NCBI GenBank assembly: GCA_910822075.1
Contig: CAJVGC010000582.1
Coordinates: 19,813,784-19,877,783, forward strand
Length of the DNA: 64,000 nt
Direction: 5' to 3'
From: Senecio squalidus
Taxonomy: Eukaryota > Streptophyta > Magnoliopsida > Asterales > Asteraceae
Shown here: positions 1 to 11,780 of the stretch, one piece after another
Position numbering within the stretch: position 1 is the first letter of the stretch
Layout of the letters: each line of letters opens with the position of its first letter
Translations under genes and position numbers: made by a program
Notes under the pieces: model-generated
The model's input: only the letters and a program-made list of their open reading frames with translations
What the model was told of the DNA's origin: nothing
Databases searched by the model: none

Positions 1-874
1 AGGCTGAAAGTTCGGGTAGACCCCAAGCAGCAATAGAAAAGATGGTTGAAGGTCGACTAAGGAAGTACTTTGAGGAAGTTGTTCTCATGGAGCAAAAGTT
101 TATTGTGAATGACACTATTAATGTGAAGGTATGTGGGTCTTGCGTTTGTGTTTTAAAATCTAAAATCATAAAAATATGACCGAATATATTAAAATCTTCT
201 ACAGACCCTCTTGAGTGAACTATCCAAGGAAATCGGCTCCCCTGTGACAATTGGAAAATTCTTAAGAATGGAAGTTGGAGAAGGACTTCAGAGGTAAAAG
301 AAGCTGCGAGATTTGTATGATATACTCGTTTCCTGTAAAACAGAGCTTGTTTATACGTAGAATAAGCAAAATGGCTGGGGTATGTGGGTTTGGTAACGGG
401 TCAAAACAGGTCATATTTTGTATGAGTAGAAATGGTTCGCCCTTTGTCCATGTTTTATAAATAATTAGTGGGTTAAATGTGATTGCAAAAATTCTCTTAT
501 TGCAATGATAATCCAGTTTGTATAAATATAACTATTTAGGAGAGTGTGAGCATTAAAAATACACTTAGAACGACTTTCAACTTGTTTGACCTATTTTGAT
601 AACTCAAAACCAAAATAGATCTCCTTATTAGGAACGGGTCAAAATTACCACCTCTACTTGTGTCTCTATTTAATGATTGTTTACTCTATATCTTGACAAC
701 CGTTTTAAAACATATAAAGGTGTTATTAAGCAACAAATGTTACATTTTTTTTACTGTCTTCGTTTTTGCTTCACTTCTCCATTAAACCCATGTTACATTT
801 ACACTAATTTATCGTTATTTGTTACTTGAACTTGCAGGGAAGATGCACCTGAAGCTTTAGCTCAAGCAGCGTGA
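1..874 (+). CDS. Elongation factor Ts, mitochondrial type (C-terminal exons)
   Basis: EF-Ts is the nucleotide exchange factor that regenerates EF-Tu-GTP in organelle translation. The window enters in the middle of an exon. Visible exons are 1-128, 205-293 and 838-874, each bounded by GT/AG, ending in TGA at 872-874. The translated tail has the typical EF-Ts C-terminal core: GRLRKYFEEVVLMEQKF, then a stretch ending in IGSPVTIGKFLRMEVGEG. The short tail ending ALAQAA, and the lack of S1-type domains in what is visible, fit the mitochondrial single-domain form better than the chloroplast polyprotein form, but the N-terminal part lies outside the window. Intron 3 of the visible part is long (544 bp). 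The gene converges on LHCA3, whose stop codon lies 233 bp away on the other strand. Confidence 0.85.
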
Positions 875-1106
875 TCTGGTGATCTCGTTTATCTTATATT
901 TGTTGCTTAGTTATAATTTTCATGTACATTTAGCATGGATCTTTGTTTGTTTCTTGATTCTGGGATTTACGTGATTTTTCCAGATCTCTAATGTATGAAT
1001 AGTAACAAGGTTTCGACAAACCTTAACACTATGATAAATTTTGTTACAAATCAATTTAGAGTATTCCGAATAAACTCTGCACATGACATTACATATTAAA
1101 AAGAGT

Positions 1107-2212
1107 CTAGTGGAACTTAAGGCTTGTCAAAACATTGTTGCTAACCGGATCCGCCAAATGGTCCAAAAGGTTCTGGAACGGTCCAACGCCTGTAACCAAA
1201 CCCTGAATGAAGTAACCCAACACAGCCAACATAGCCAATCTACCGTTCTTGATTTCTTTAAGCTTCAAATCTTTCATTGACTTTTCATCTTTCCCGAATC
1301 CAAGTGGGTTGAAGAAAGGCCCGCCTGGGTACGCTGGGTTACCCGACCCTGAAAACCCCTTCTCAAGCCCCAAAAAGTATTGCTTTCCCATTGACCCAGG
1401 GTTGTACCAGTCTTGGAGTCTTCGGTGTTCTGCAAAACCCATTAGTGCCATTTCTAGAACGAATAGGGTGAACGGGTCAGCCCAGTAGTTGTATGTACCG
1501 GCTGGGGGAATGACACCGGTTTGGAACCATGGGAGCGCAGTTTCGGCTGGGATGAGTCCCAACTTTCCGAATATTTCTGGTGCAATAGCTCCGGCTGCAC
1601 CTAACATGGCAAATCGTCCATTGATGATTTCTCCGTAGGCTAGCCATTTGGGCTCAATGAACCCTCCAGTGCCTTCTGGGTCTGAAAGACCAAGTGGGTC
1701 GAACCCGAAATCACCAGGGAGACTGTAATTTTCAAATGTTTTAGTTGAAATGATCAAAAATAACGAAGTACTGTCATATTATCATAGTCGGTAGAGTATA
1801 AACAAAATGACAGTATGTTGTTATTTAATATAATGTTGGTCATTTAATGTCTTCTTTTGCAAGTCCATTTCAACTCGATACGAGAAAACAAAGAAAAAAT
1901 AAAAGTGTTGGGTCGAAGAATTACCTGCCATCTAGATAGGAAAGAGATTGTGCGGATGCAAACCAGAGTTGCCTGTTTGCTCCTTGCTGATATACAAACA
2001 ATATATGATGTCAAGTACTGATTAAACGCATAACATGAACACATTTGCAAATATGTGGAGAACGAACCGACCTTAACAGGGGGAGTAGAAGCAGCTTTGA
2101 CAACAAATGACACCTTTCTAGATGAAAGTTGAAGTGGTCTTCCACCCAAGATTTGTCTCGAAACCTCAGCCGAGGATGTAAGAGACGATGATAACAATGC
2201 TTGTGTCGCCAT
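1107..2212 (-). CDS. LHCA3: Photosystem I antenna chlorophyll a/b-binding protein Lhca3
   Basis: This is a light-harvesting complex I subunit that binds chlorophyll and carotenoid in the thylakoid next to the PSI core. Exons on the minus strand are 2212-2072, 1986-1925 and 1722-1107 (141+62+616 nt), giving exactly 272 aa, close to the usual 273. ATG at 2210-2212 is chosen; an in-frame TTG nine bases upstream is not a start. Residues 1-40 look like a Ser-rich chloroplast transit peptide. The first chlorophyll-binding helix motif is YGEIINGRFAMLG (about residues 97-109) and the third is KEIKNGRLAML (223-233). Asn102 occupies the position that is His in most LHC proteins; this Asn chlorophyll ligand is the known hallmark of the red-absorbing Lhca3/Lhca4 forms. 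The C-terminus NNVLTSLKFH is Lhca3-specific as far as I recall. The gene appears intact. Confidence 0.95.
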
Positions 2213-2430
2213 TTTCTTCAAATGTATGTCGTTAAACTGGTAACTGTTTGTTTGATACTACTATGAATGAATGAAAAGAATGGGCACGGATGGCTCAAAC
2301 ATAAAGGGGAGGTCAAACCACAAACCAAGTGTGTGGACCTTTTCGGGTGCACTAAATTTATGGTTGCTACAACTTGAAGATCATATGCACCAATAGGGGT
2401 TGTACATGTGGCATGTCTTGTTAAGATAAG
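2213..2430 (-). promoter_or_regulatory. Probable LHCA3 promoter region
   Basis: This is sequence upstream of the LHCA3 start. On the gene strand there is a CTTATC (GATAAG on the plus strand at 2425-2430), the I-box/GATA element common in light-regulated LHC genes, a CCAAT-box core in reverse (ATTGG, near 2390), and a TTTATG TATA-like string near 2303-2308. These are short motifs and the assignment is by position and gene class only. Confidence 0.35.
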
Positions 2431-3111
2431 AGATTGTTTTGCCTTGTTGGATATTACTTGACACTTGGATGGCCTTAGATTGCTTCTCGAGATCTTTTTA
2501 AGATGACGATGAGTGATAATCTTTCACTTGTGATGAAACCATCGATAAGTTGTTAATTATGAATAATCATGTAAAAAGGTTATGTTATGTTGATTTAGGT
2601 GATAACGTTATAGATGTTTCGGATGAGTATTGTCACTCGATGATAAGTGACTCCGGTGGTGTTTCTGTATGCCCATTCATACATCTTTTGCTTTTTAAAG
2701 AGAAGTTATTTAAAAGAATTAGTACAAAAGTAGTGAAACTTTAGTCAACTGTAAAATCTCAAAAGGTAACAAATGATGTAGATTTTAACAAGTCACAAAA
2801 CAGAACGAAATGTGTTGACGTGCTCATTGTGAACGGGTGAAATGGTCTAATACCGAATATATGTTATCAAATACATGTGTTATCAAATATGAGACGAACG
2901 CAATAAATAGTTATATTTGAAACCATTTCACTGGAAAACAGGATGTAATCACACTGCATTTGACATCTAAACACACAAATATAATACCAATAGATAGATC
3001 TCAGTTTCACAATGGTAACCAAATGGTGTTTTCCCTTGTTACAAGATCATTTCATTAGCCTACACATACTAGAAAATATCCATGCAAGCTTCCGTCATCA
3101 AGTCTTCGTCT
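2431..3111. other. Intergenic, no gene seen
   Basis: This stretch is AT-rich. A 64-codon open frame at 2550-2744 (+) has no recognisable family, no splice context and biased low-complexity composition, so I do not call it. The part nearest 3111 is probably the 3' UTR of the RPB12 gene. Confidence 0.5.
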
Positions 3112-3997
3112 TCAACGAGCTTCATACTGAACAACTGCAACACATATAGCCGTAACCAAAAATCAACCATATTGATTAAACAAATGGATATATAAAACAA
3201 AAAAAAAGTATGCAATGCTAAATACGCAGGATGTAAGAAGTCTAAAGAAGCATTTACGTGATGGCATAAAGGTTTAGAATCTTACAGAACACTATTGATT
3301 CTAAACACTCGATAAATGAATAACTGAAAATGTCTAATGAAACTGAATAGAACACCGCTCAGTGAGCTTATTGTGCTCTTTACACATCAATTACAATGAT
3401 ATAAAGTCGACCCCCTCCACTAAGTTCCACTTATTAAGAATTAAGAAAAACTTCCTAATCCGTAAACCAAGATTACAGAATTGTCCGTCTACTTACAAAG
3501 CAACAGTGATAACGGAGTAAACAACCAAAAAGTAAAGTGGTAAGTGCACCAATCCAATATGTATCATTTCATCCTATTAGAATTTAAAGTTTGTTTAAGT
3601 TCCAATCCTAATTAACGAACCGGAAAGGGGCAGTGACATTAAAAGCTCCAATCTTTAATCTTTAATATATAATAAAACAGAGAACTTAAATGTCATATGA
3701 CGAAGTAACGTCAATAGGATGGGGTGAAAATATTGGAAGCTAGTTATAGAAAATGATTAACTTCAATTAAAGCAAAGGTAGGAAAAAATTACTTCGGCGA
3801 GTACGCTTCTTGTAGAGAATACGATAACCGCACTCTCGGCACTGAATGACATCACCAACCTTCAAAGTATTCTCCTGACCACAATCTAAATTCGCATATA
3901 CAACAACAATTCAACAATTATACAATTACAATTCAAAACGAGAATATAATAACCGACCTCCACAGATGTAAGTAACTGGTTCTGGCTGTGGATCCAT
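3112..3997 (-). CDS. NRPB12: DNA-directed RNA polymerases I/II/III subunit RPABC4 (RPB12), 51 aa
   Basis: This is the small zinc-binding subunit shared by nuclear RNA polymerases I, II and III. It is spliced from three tiny exons on the minus strand, 3997-3958, 3885-3793 and 3134-3112 (40+93+23 nt), which close to exactly 51 codons plus TGA. The protein starts MDPQPEPVTYICGDCGQ and ends RRIVQYEAR. The zinc ribbon is C12-x2-C15 and C29-x2-C32, and 51 aa is the normal plant length. A 5' UTR intron is likely at 4073-4004 (donor after AAAAGCAG, acceptor TTTTGTAG just before the ATG). Intron 2 is about 660 bp. The exons are too short to appear as open frames, so the gene is easily missed. All key cysteines are present and I see no break. 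Confidence 0.93.
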
Positions 3998-4677
3998 TGA
4001 TTACTACAAAACAATCAAGGGATTATTACATATAAATACACGAATATAATTTCATATATACCAATATACATACCTGCTTTTGTTATGGTGGTCTAGGGTT
4101 TTCTGAATGAGGGAGGGTTTTGTTATTTATTTGGGACAAAACTAAGAAATAACGCCCTCAACTTTAAGCCTCTTGCAACTTATACCCTCCTCAAAAAGTC
4201 TTTTTCTTTTGTTTTTTGAGCAGGTAAATATTATTAGAACAAATGTGAATCGGTGAAATTGAAGGTTATGGGCTAAGAGTTTATCTGATTCCCTAATTGC
4301 CATTGAGCCACGATTTCATAGATTTTTAGATTTTTTTATAGTTTAATTCTTTTAAGGAAAGATTAGGGTTTATTTTTTTTTAATTGATTATGAGTTTTTG
4401 TTTTAAATTTAAAACTTAATAATTGAGAGATATCTTGTGTTCACGTTCCGGGATTAAAGGTTAAAAGTTCCCAAATTTGGCTTTGCCATGAATGTGAGAG
4501 AATCATTAAGTTTGTTTCTAGATGCGAAAATGTACCAAGGACCGGAAGGTTGTATCTGGAACCGTCCGTTATTACGTATCTGATTGGTGTTCAATCTCTT
4601 TATCAAAGTTGTTGAAGTTTGTTCGTGTCAGTAAGTTCCGTTATCCATATTCAAGCAAATAAGGCTTCCTTAGTTTG
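3998..4677. other. RPB12 5' UTR intron and upstream AT-rich intergenic sequence
   Basis: Positions 4004-4073 look like a short 5' UTR intron of the RPB12 gene (GTATGT donor and TTTTGTAG acceptor on the minus strand). The transcription start is probably near 4110-4130. The rest, to 4677, is AT-rich and holds no coding signal that I recognise. Confidence 0.45.
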
Positions 4678-5480
4678 TAGGGATGAGTATGGTTCGGTTT
4701 AGGTCGGTTTCTGTATAAAACCGAAACGGAACCAAAGATTTCGGTTTTTTATTTTTAAGGTCAAGTTCGATTTGCATTTCATTCGGTCTTTTGGCTCAAA
4801 AAAATTCGGCTCATTACATCTTTAATCAATTATTTGAGAAACAATTACAACTTTTTATAAACATTTACAATAATTTTGCTAGAAAAAATTAGCCATGTAG
4901 TTTTATTATGTTTTTGCCCTAGATATAAGAAAATATAATCTTCATAATTACATAAAAAAATTGAAGTTTTAATAGTATATTTTAAATAGTAGTTTCACTC
5001 TCTAGGTAAAACCAAAACTAAACCAAATATTTTGGTTTTTCATATATAAAAAACTGAACCATGGTTATTGTTTGATTCATTTTTCCGTGTTTTTAGATAT
5101 CCAAATAAATGAAAATAGCTTTAAAGCATCAAATAATAGTTCATTTTTCATGCTTTTTAACTATAAAGTAACCTCGTTTTTGTTTATCGCGATAAGAACA
5201 CTGTATACACCACAACATTAAAAAGTAACCTCATTTGTTTTAATCGCGATAAGCAAGGTTCAACTCAGCTCGTCTTTTGCACAAAACCGAAACCGAACAT
5301 AAAATGTCGGTTAAAAGATAGTATATTAGTGGGATATTATAAATGGTTCGGCCAGATTTTTGGAGTAAAACAAAAACTGATCTGAATATTTCAGTTTTTA
5401 AAAAATCATAAACCGAAACGTCGGATTTTGCGTTAGTTCAACTTTTTAGATTCAATTATTTTGGTTATGAGTTTGTTTTT
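4678..5480. mobile_element. Degenerate hAT-like repeat (one end visible)
   Basis: The left end TAGGGATGAGTATGGTTCGG resembles the terminal repeat of the well-defined hAT element at 39450-40280 (TAGGGGTGAGC...). The interior likewise carries repeated words of the type AAACCGAACC / TTCGGTTTT. No matching right end and no target duplication could be found, so this is a decayed copy with uncertain limits. A short internal duplication containing ATCGCGATAAG sits near 5187 and 5245. Confidence 0.35.
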
Positions 5481-5549
5481 AGCGATTCGGCAAGAATCAA
5501 GTAGTTGTACCACTCAATGATTGCCTTCCACAAATGTTGGCGATTCAGC

Positions 5550-5730
5550 AAGAAATCAAGTGATGATACCGCTTTCTAAATAGCAATCACCAATCGGACA
5601 TATATAAGAGTCTAGATCAACACCACGTTTGCCAAGATTAACAATTGTCGAAAGGCTTGCATTTACCAGCCTCCACGTCGTTACATTAAACTTTTTATGA
5701 AAGATTTTATTCCACCGAGTTGCATTTTGA
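5550..5730 (-). pseudogene. LINE-type reverse transcriptase zinc-binding (zf-RVT) fragment
   Basis: Translated on the minus strand, this stretch reads TRWNKIFHKKFNVTTWRL, followed by a segment with NLGKRGVDL and YICPIGDC. That is the zf-RVT pattern found C-terminal to reverse transcriptase in plant non-LTR retroelement proteins: a Trp-rich helix, then NL-x-RRG-x-D, then a CPxC zinc motif. Here the second cysteine of the motif is displaced and an in-frame stop follows within a few codons. It is a short fossil with no flanking RT domain that I can see. The following 450 bases, to 6180, show no further coding. Confidence 0.6.
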
Positions 5731-6180
5731 TCCATGATTAGAGAATTGGGAACAATAGATCCTCCTATCTCTCGTATCCTCGTTTACTAGTCGATCATCC
5801 ATCAATGATGGTCTTTAGAATGACAATACCAAGATGATAATGTATTTGTAAAAGTGGAAACCTAAAATTGTTTACTATTTATGAAATGTATTCTAAAATA
5901 ACTAACCATGTTCGTGGCTTTGTTTGCATATTATTACCAACTAAGTAAACAATACAAGTCTATATTAACATTAGAAGACACAAAAGGCAAACAACACAAA
6001 TATGAGACAGTAAAGAGAATAATGGGTGGTCAGATGTCGAAAGGTTTCATTTCCAATTAGTCTCTAGCTACAAAAACATGGTTTAATCATAGTCGTCATT
6101 GATCATTCACAAATGGGACATGTGGAACTGGATCTCGACGATTTAAAGTGCAAAAGTTTAATGAAAAGATACATACTACA

Positions 6181-8440
6181 TCATTTCTTTTTACCATCAC
6201 CTGTCGTATCTTCAATCTTAGTTGTGCTGGTATTGGTGCTGCTGATGCACTGTGACACTACGACCACTTTCCCGGCCTTTAATTCTCGACTCATGACAGA
6301 ATTCTTCAAAAACTTATCTATCTTTGGTTTAACACTTAGCAGACTCCCGATACCTTTTCGTATCATATGGAAATGGATATGCTCCAAATTTTGGGGACTG
6401 AAATCATCCATGCACAGATTAAATATATACAAACAAAGGGTTAATACACTCTCGGTTTAAATTTGTTCAAATACAATATAGTAGCAACTCTAACCTTTCG
6501 TCAAATGCATTAGAGAGCATACTCATGTCATTGAATGCTGCACGTACAATAATCGTAAATTTTCTAGCACGGGATTTTTCATGATTATGGGTCGTAGATA
6601 ATATGTGCCTATTTCTATCCAATTCTTTCTGAAAACAGAAGATATAAACAATGTCATCTTAAAGTTTTAGATCGAATGATAAAACTACAAAACCACTACG
6701 CACTTACCTTTATTGTATTCGCATCTGGATCAGATAATAAGCTCAAGTTCAGTGACTCTTCCTTCAGCCCATTTATAATATCAGATACTTTTTTGATAAT
6801 TTTCCAGTTCAAATTGCATCCATCGACAAGATTCACATTCAGGTTTGCATCACCAGGTAACGTGTTTGAAGAAGACGGTAGATCACAAACATCAACATTG
6901 TTTGAACAAGTATGTCCACTGTTAGAACTATTTTTATTTGAAAACAAAAGGATTCTTGGACCAGAATCTCTTGAAGAACTCACGATGAGGAGTGGATCAT
7001 CTATGCTCATAAACGCTTCTGCAACCATATCTACATTCAAGTTCAACTGAACACCTTTTCTTCTCTTTAAAAGATGAAACACAAAATTCTTTGGAAGCAA
7101 TCAAGCAATACTACTCAAACCCGTCAGCGAATCAACAAGTACTTCACAATAATCATGTTCTATATCCAGAACAATAAAAGACATTATCTTAGCCAGCTTC
7201 AATGCGAAGATTGGCTGGTAATAAGAGTGATTAATCTGTGATGTTTGAATCCACGATTCGGTATCGAATCTATTGTAGAGAATTCCTCTGATTAAATGAA
7301 GCAAAAAGTTTACGATAAGCTCTGAATTTTTCTTTTTAACTGGAGTGTTAGTAGAGTCAGAATGTGAAAACCATTCACCAAATGATGATTTTGTAGTGTA
7401 AAAGGATCCACCGGTACATAAAGCTGACATAAAAAGAATACGATCTAAAAGATAAACAAAACTGGGCGGTGAAATGCAGCAGTTGTGTGGTGAAATGCAG
7501 ACACAATCCCATTTGGCTGAAAGAGTATGAAATAAAGCATTCAGGATTTCTACAAAAACAGAAGTATCATTGAAGCCAACATCTTTAAGTTTCTCGACAG
7601 AACACTTCCAAACAGGATTCTGAAGCTTATTAATGATATGCTCGTAAAGATCTACAGATTTTCTTGAATCACGAGCTATAGAATTTCTTGAATCAAGACA
7701 TATCACCATCATCAATCTCCCAATCGTCCAGTAGACATTTTGAAGAATAATCTCATCAAGCAAGTTGACTGAAAGATCAGTCATTCTTAAAGAAATCAAG
7801 TCCTCGGTTTCTGCTTTCCGCCAGTCCAATGGAAACACAAGATCAAAATAAGTTAAAGAGATTTCAAGGAATCTTTGCAGCTTCTTGGTACAAGGGTTTG
7901 TGAGGTTAAGATACTGGCAATCTAAAAGAAACTTGGAAACCTCAAATATGTGAAGAAGAGACATGCTTTGGTGAAATGCTGACCTGTTTGATTTTGACTT
8001 ATGGAGAGCATCAAGAGTTTCAAGTACCTTTATACCTACAGTAAGTAATTCCGACTGCCAATAAGACCTCATAGCAAACACCAACTGCACTCTATCAATC
8101 GTTACAAGTTTCCCTTCATTATGACGACCCTTTTGACCATTATTTCTTATCCAATCAGCATCCTTGTTCACTAACGAATAAACCATATTATCTTTTACAT
8201 ATTTCCTACAAACAAAATCAAAGAAAACGTCCGACTCCATTTCTGCAAGTGACTTTGCTTTTTCACATACTTCTTCCCTTTGAACAAACTGCTTCAATGG
8301 CCAGCCTCTGTTTCCATTTCCTCATAACGAGCTAAAAAACACATACCAGACAAACAGAAGTGCTGCCTCCTTATAATGTCCGGCCTTCCCCAAAAGGTCA
8401 GCCTCCGCCCCTTTGAGGACGTGGAACATAAGGAGGAGCT
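6181..8440 (-). pseudogene. TRANK1/UvrD-like helicase family, C-terminal fragment with two in-frame TGA stops
   Basis: This resembles the C-terminal alpha-solenoid part of the large plant TRANK1-like (TPR and ankyrin repeat-containing, UvrD-like helicase) proteins; I recognise the family from LKGAEADLLGKAGHYKEAA, RGWPLKQF, SYWQSELLTVGIKVLE, and the end segment PKIDKFLKNSVMSRELKAGK. Exons on the minus strand are about 8440-6708, 6628-6495 and 6397-6181, with good splice sites. Two TGA codons interrupt one otherwise continuous frame: one just before the WPLKQF segment (near 8325, where the family has Trp), and one at 7101-7103, where the frame continues directly for another 134 codons. The helicase motor domains are absent upstream, where PMD-like sequence begins instead. 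It could be a pseudogene or, less likely, a short expressed fragment. Confidence 0.75.
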
Positions 8441-8589
8441 TGGGAAAACGTATATTGTTTGACCCGTAATTCATCCAAATCATGTCCATATTCCATAACT
8501 TTTGTCGGGACATTTGAACAAAATCCTCCCATATCTGGATATTACCCTCTCCATTGTCGATTGCACCTTGTGCGCCTCAATGTTTCGTT

Positions 8590-8725
8590 CTGCAAAATAA
8601 ATTTAAACATATAAATATAATTATAAAAATATATAATATATATAAATATATAGATATAATATAAAAATATAATTATAATATTAATATATAAATATAATAT
8701 AAGTATATAAATATTACTTAAGTTT
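8590..8725. repeat. AT low-complexity tract
   Basis: This is an almost pure A/T tract built of ATATAAATATAAT-like words. It separates the helicase fragment from the PMD-like remnant. The 86-codon open frame across it is composition-driven. Confidence 0.8.
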
Positions 8726-8729
8726 GTTG

Positions 8730-9925
8730 AACACCGCCCCGGTTCACGTTTGGAAGATTTTGGGCAGTCGGAGACGTGATAAGTAATCGTTCGTAGAACC
8801 ACCGCATATAGCCCGGTAGAACCCCGCCTCCTTGTGGTCTAGAAAATTAATAGATATTTAAATGTCTACTGTTCCAACACCCTACTTCCGCACCTTTCTT
8901 TTCTAACCAGTTCCTACCACGGCCACCCGTAAACTTATCCTCATGGTTTTATTATGTTGCCGAATGTGAATATGTACAACTCATCGGGAACCCCTTGTAC
9001 GTATCCAAATTGTCTGGATACTCTGTTAGGTACATGGGGTTCGAAAACATTTCAATAGACGAGCCACCCACATTATGCCCATAATGCGCGATTATTGTGG
9101 CATTGGTGCGGAAGTAACCCCAAGACCGCGCTATAAGGACACCATATAAATTGCCCCTCTTGTAAGGCGGTGAAAGCCGCACGATATGTAACCAACACAT
9201 GAGCCGATGTCGCAGTGTGACTAAAGTGTTGATTCCACATTACAACGTAATTTAAAATATTCGTACTTTAAAAAAAAAATTAATACTCATTATAATAAAA
9301 ATAAAATGGTATAAGTATTACCTCCTTGCATAGCATTGAAGGTTTTGAATAGGTAAATCCGCAACTAAGATATGCGGCGCAATTGCGGTATTCTCTCCCA
9401 GGCCCAAATCTGAAGCAAAATTAACGGCCCCTGAATACCTTTCACGTCTCTCTTCTCGGCAGCAGTACACAGTTTTCGATACAAAAATGTCAGAACTGCA
9501 CTGCCCCAGCTCAATCTACACCTTTCAGAGAGCATGTCTATGTTTTTGAGAAAGTTTAGCGAAACATCACCCGACCTTGAATCGCTAAACAAGTGACCAC
9601 CAAAAGAGCTAACATATATACTCTAGCTCTTTGTTTATAACTACGGTTACTCCTCCTGCACGGTCCATTAATTTCCTCTATTAAAGTACCAATTCTTATT
9701 CTTCTATTTTTAACTTCATCATGGTCCGGAAGAAACCCCATATAGCGATCAAAGTCGCTCAACCATTCATCCTGAGTTTTGGACTCCCATTCTCAAGACA
9801 CCACCGGTCCGTCTATCGGCAAAGCACGCAGAACTTTACGTCCTGCAACGTAACAGTGGCTTCGCCGACTGGGAAGTGGAATGTATGCGTCTTAGGACGC
9901 CAACTTTCAACCAACGCGGTAATTA
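8730..9925 (-). pseudogene. Plant mobile domain (PMD/MAIN-like) remnant
   Basis: PMD proteins (MAIN/MAIL family, also carried by transposons) are nuclear proteins linked to silencing. On the minus strand the family signature is readable in pieces and in order: SWRPKTHTFHFPVGEATVTL (9860-9920), an RARVYMLALL segment (about 9610), LSWGSAVLTFLYRKLC (about 9480-9530), LILLQIWAWERIPQLRRIS (9365-9425), then HVLVTYRAAF and QFIWCPYS (9130-9210) and a VPNRVSRQFGYVQGVP piece (8985-9040). The pieces lie in different frames, with several in-frame stops, so it is a pseudogene. It directly abuts the helicase fragment on the same strand; whether the two were ever one transcript cannot be told from sequence. 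Confidence 0.75.
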
Positions 9926-9959
9926 GAGCGTGGTCTGATACCTAACATTTTCTTTAATG

Positions 9960-11780
9960 ACCTCCGTGTGTTCCCAAAGTCCCGCATCACATCTTCTAAC
10001 TTTTATTGCTTCTAAAGGATCTTGACTACCATCCGTGTGTTCCCAAAGTTACACTAATTCGACGACACCAATGTCTATTTATACATAACAAGTATATATA
10101 AAATGAAACTATCGCTGATGTCATAAATACATTTTTTTCTTTTTTTAATTTTTCTTAATCTTGCTTTGTACGCCATGCTTACTCTGTGTTTCTCTTATTT
10201 GACTTTGAGTAAATAGATTCCAGAATGAAAGATGTGTTTAGTTTTATAAGCCTAAATAGATTAATAGAATATGAAGAGTCACTTCTATTCTGTAAGAATT
10301 TATTTATTTATTTAATATCTAACATTTACCAAATGTTTGATACACACTATTCGTATGCCACATTTCAATCCGACTTGGGTTGAGTCAGATCGAAATAATT
10401 TTTTATTTCTTTAATTAAAATTTAACATTTAACATTTATCAAATGTTGGATACACCGTTCCTAAGCCACATTTCAATTTGGGTCGGGTCGGGTTGAAATA
10501 TAATTTTTTCTTTTTTTAATAAGGTTTTTTTTCTTCTTTCTAATAGATGTTTCGGGTTGGTTTTTAGTTTGGGATATTTGATTTAACAAAACATATCGAT
10601 TTTTTCGATTTGTTTACGTTTTGGATGCTTTACTCTTTTTATTTATATCTTTTCACTTCGAAGGAGCCCCGCCTGCAACGCACGGGCTAACCCCTCGTTT
10701 ATCTACATATGTTCTGTTGAAATAAGGGCTATGAGCTTATTACGTCTTGGTAATGGGTCAAAAGTCAAAACGCGTAAATTTTGGTAAATGTTGAAATGAG
10801 TCTGGTCAAGTTAGTTGGGTTGATACATATGACTTTTGTTCATATGCATTGGTGAAGCTAGGAATTTAGCTTTAGAAGGGCCAAATAGTTTACAAGATAC
10901 TAACAAAATAAACATTATTTAAGTAATGTCGAATGACGTAGCCATAAATGAACAACTAAATTGTTAACGGAACAAGCGTATATTTTTTGGGGTAGGCCGT
11001 ATAAGACTCTCAAATGGAACAAGTGTATATTTTTGGATGGGCCAATTACAATTGATTAAACATAACTAGTTATATATTACAGTAATATAAAGTCTACAAT
11101 TCTCGACCAAATTTTTTGGGATCCACCCAACCTGGCTTACAATAAAGTTACCCGTTTTGGCCCAGAATCTATTAGCCCGCACATTTTTCTACTTACTGGT
11201 AAGATAGTGAAACCTACTGTGGCGATCCAAAATATTTGGGTCTAGGACCAGAATTCGGTCTCATAAGGTGTTTCTCCGGACACAAAAAACACACAAAGGG
11301 GATGATAATTATAACGATAACAAACAAGAAAAACATCATAAACAACCATTAAACACTTTCCATATAAAGCTGGACCGAATAAATAAGTTGTTGACAATGC
11401 AAATGTATCTCTAGCATCATACAACCTCATAATTCTACCTATAAAAGACACCATATCTTTCTGCAAGTCACATATTTCCTGAAGCGTTTCAATAAACGCA
11501 TTATTATAAACTAAACTGCTATAATTAGAAACTGATATAAATAAAGTCACAACGGATAAAAGGGTAATATAGACCATTTAACTGGCTTGTATCAAAAGGC
11601 AGTTTTTAACCATCTTGCGACGGTTACACAACCAGAAACACTTGATGGAGACCATAGGAAACAAGCAAGGCTGCAAAATAAATGTACGACGGTGTTAACA
11701 AATCTTGAGGTAGGAGAAATCATCAAGTTATAAAAGAGAAGTACGTTTGAAATTCAAAAATTACCCGTCTGGTGATGATT
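9960..11780. other. Intergenic with a 110-bp direct duplication; 3' UTR of the ILP1-like gene at its right end
   Basis: This is AT-rich. Two diverged direct copies with a period of 110 bp start at about 10321 and 10431 (shared words AACATTTA-CAAATGTT and GCCACATTTCAAT). A GC-rich string near 10665-10685 (CGCCTGCAACGCACGGGC) resembles the GC-rich hairpin string seen near some Helitron ends, but no element boundaries were found. A 111-codon frame at 11242-11577 (-) has no family that I recognise. From about 11640 the sequence may be spliced 3' UTR of the ILP1-like gene. Confidence 0.45.

Noticed and set aside
275..460. 61-codon open frame (+)
   Set aside because: It lies in an EF-Ts intron and overlaps exon 2 in another frame.
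2550..2744. 64-codon open frame (+) between LHCA3 and RPB12
   Set aside because: No family, no promoter or splice context; length expected by chance.
11242..11577. 111-codon hydrophobic frame (-) downstream of the ILP1-like gene
   Set aside because: No recognisable family and located in AT-rich sequence near the 3' UTR; hydrophobicity follows base composition.
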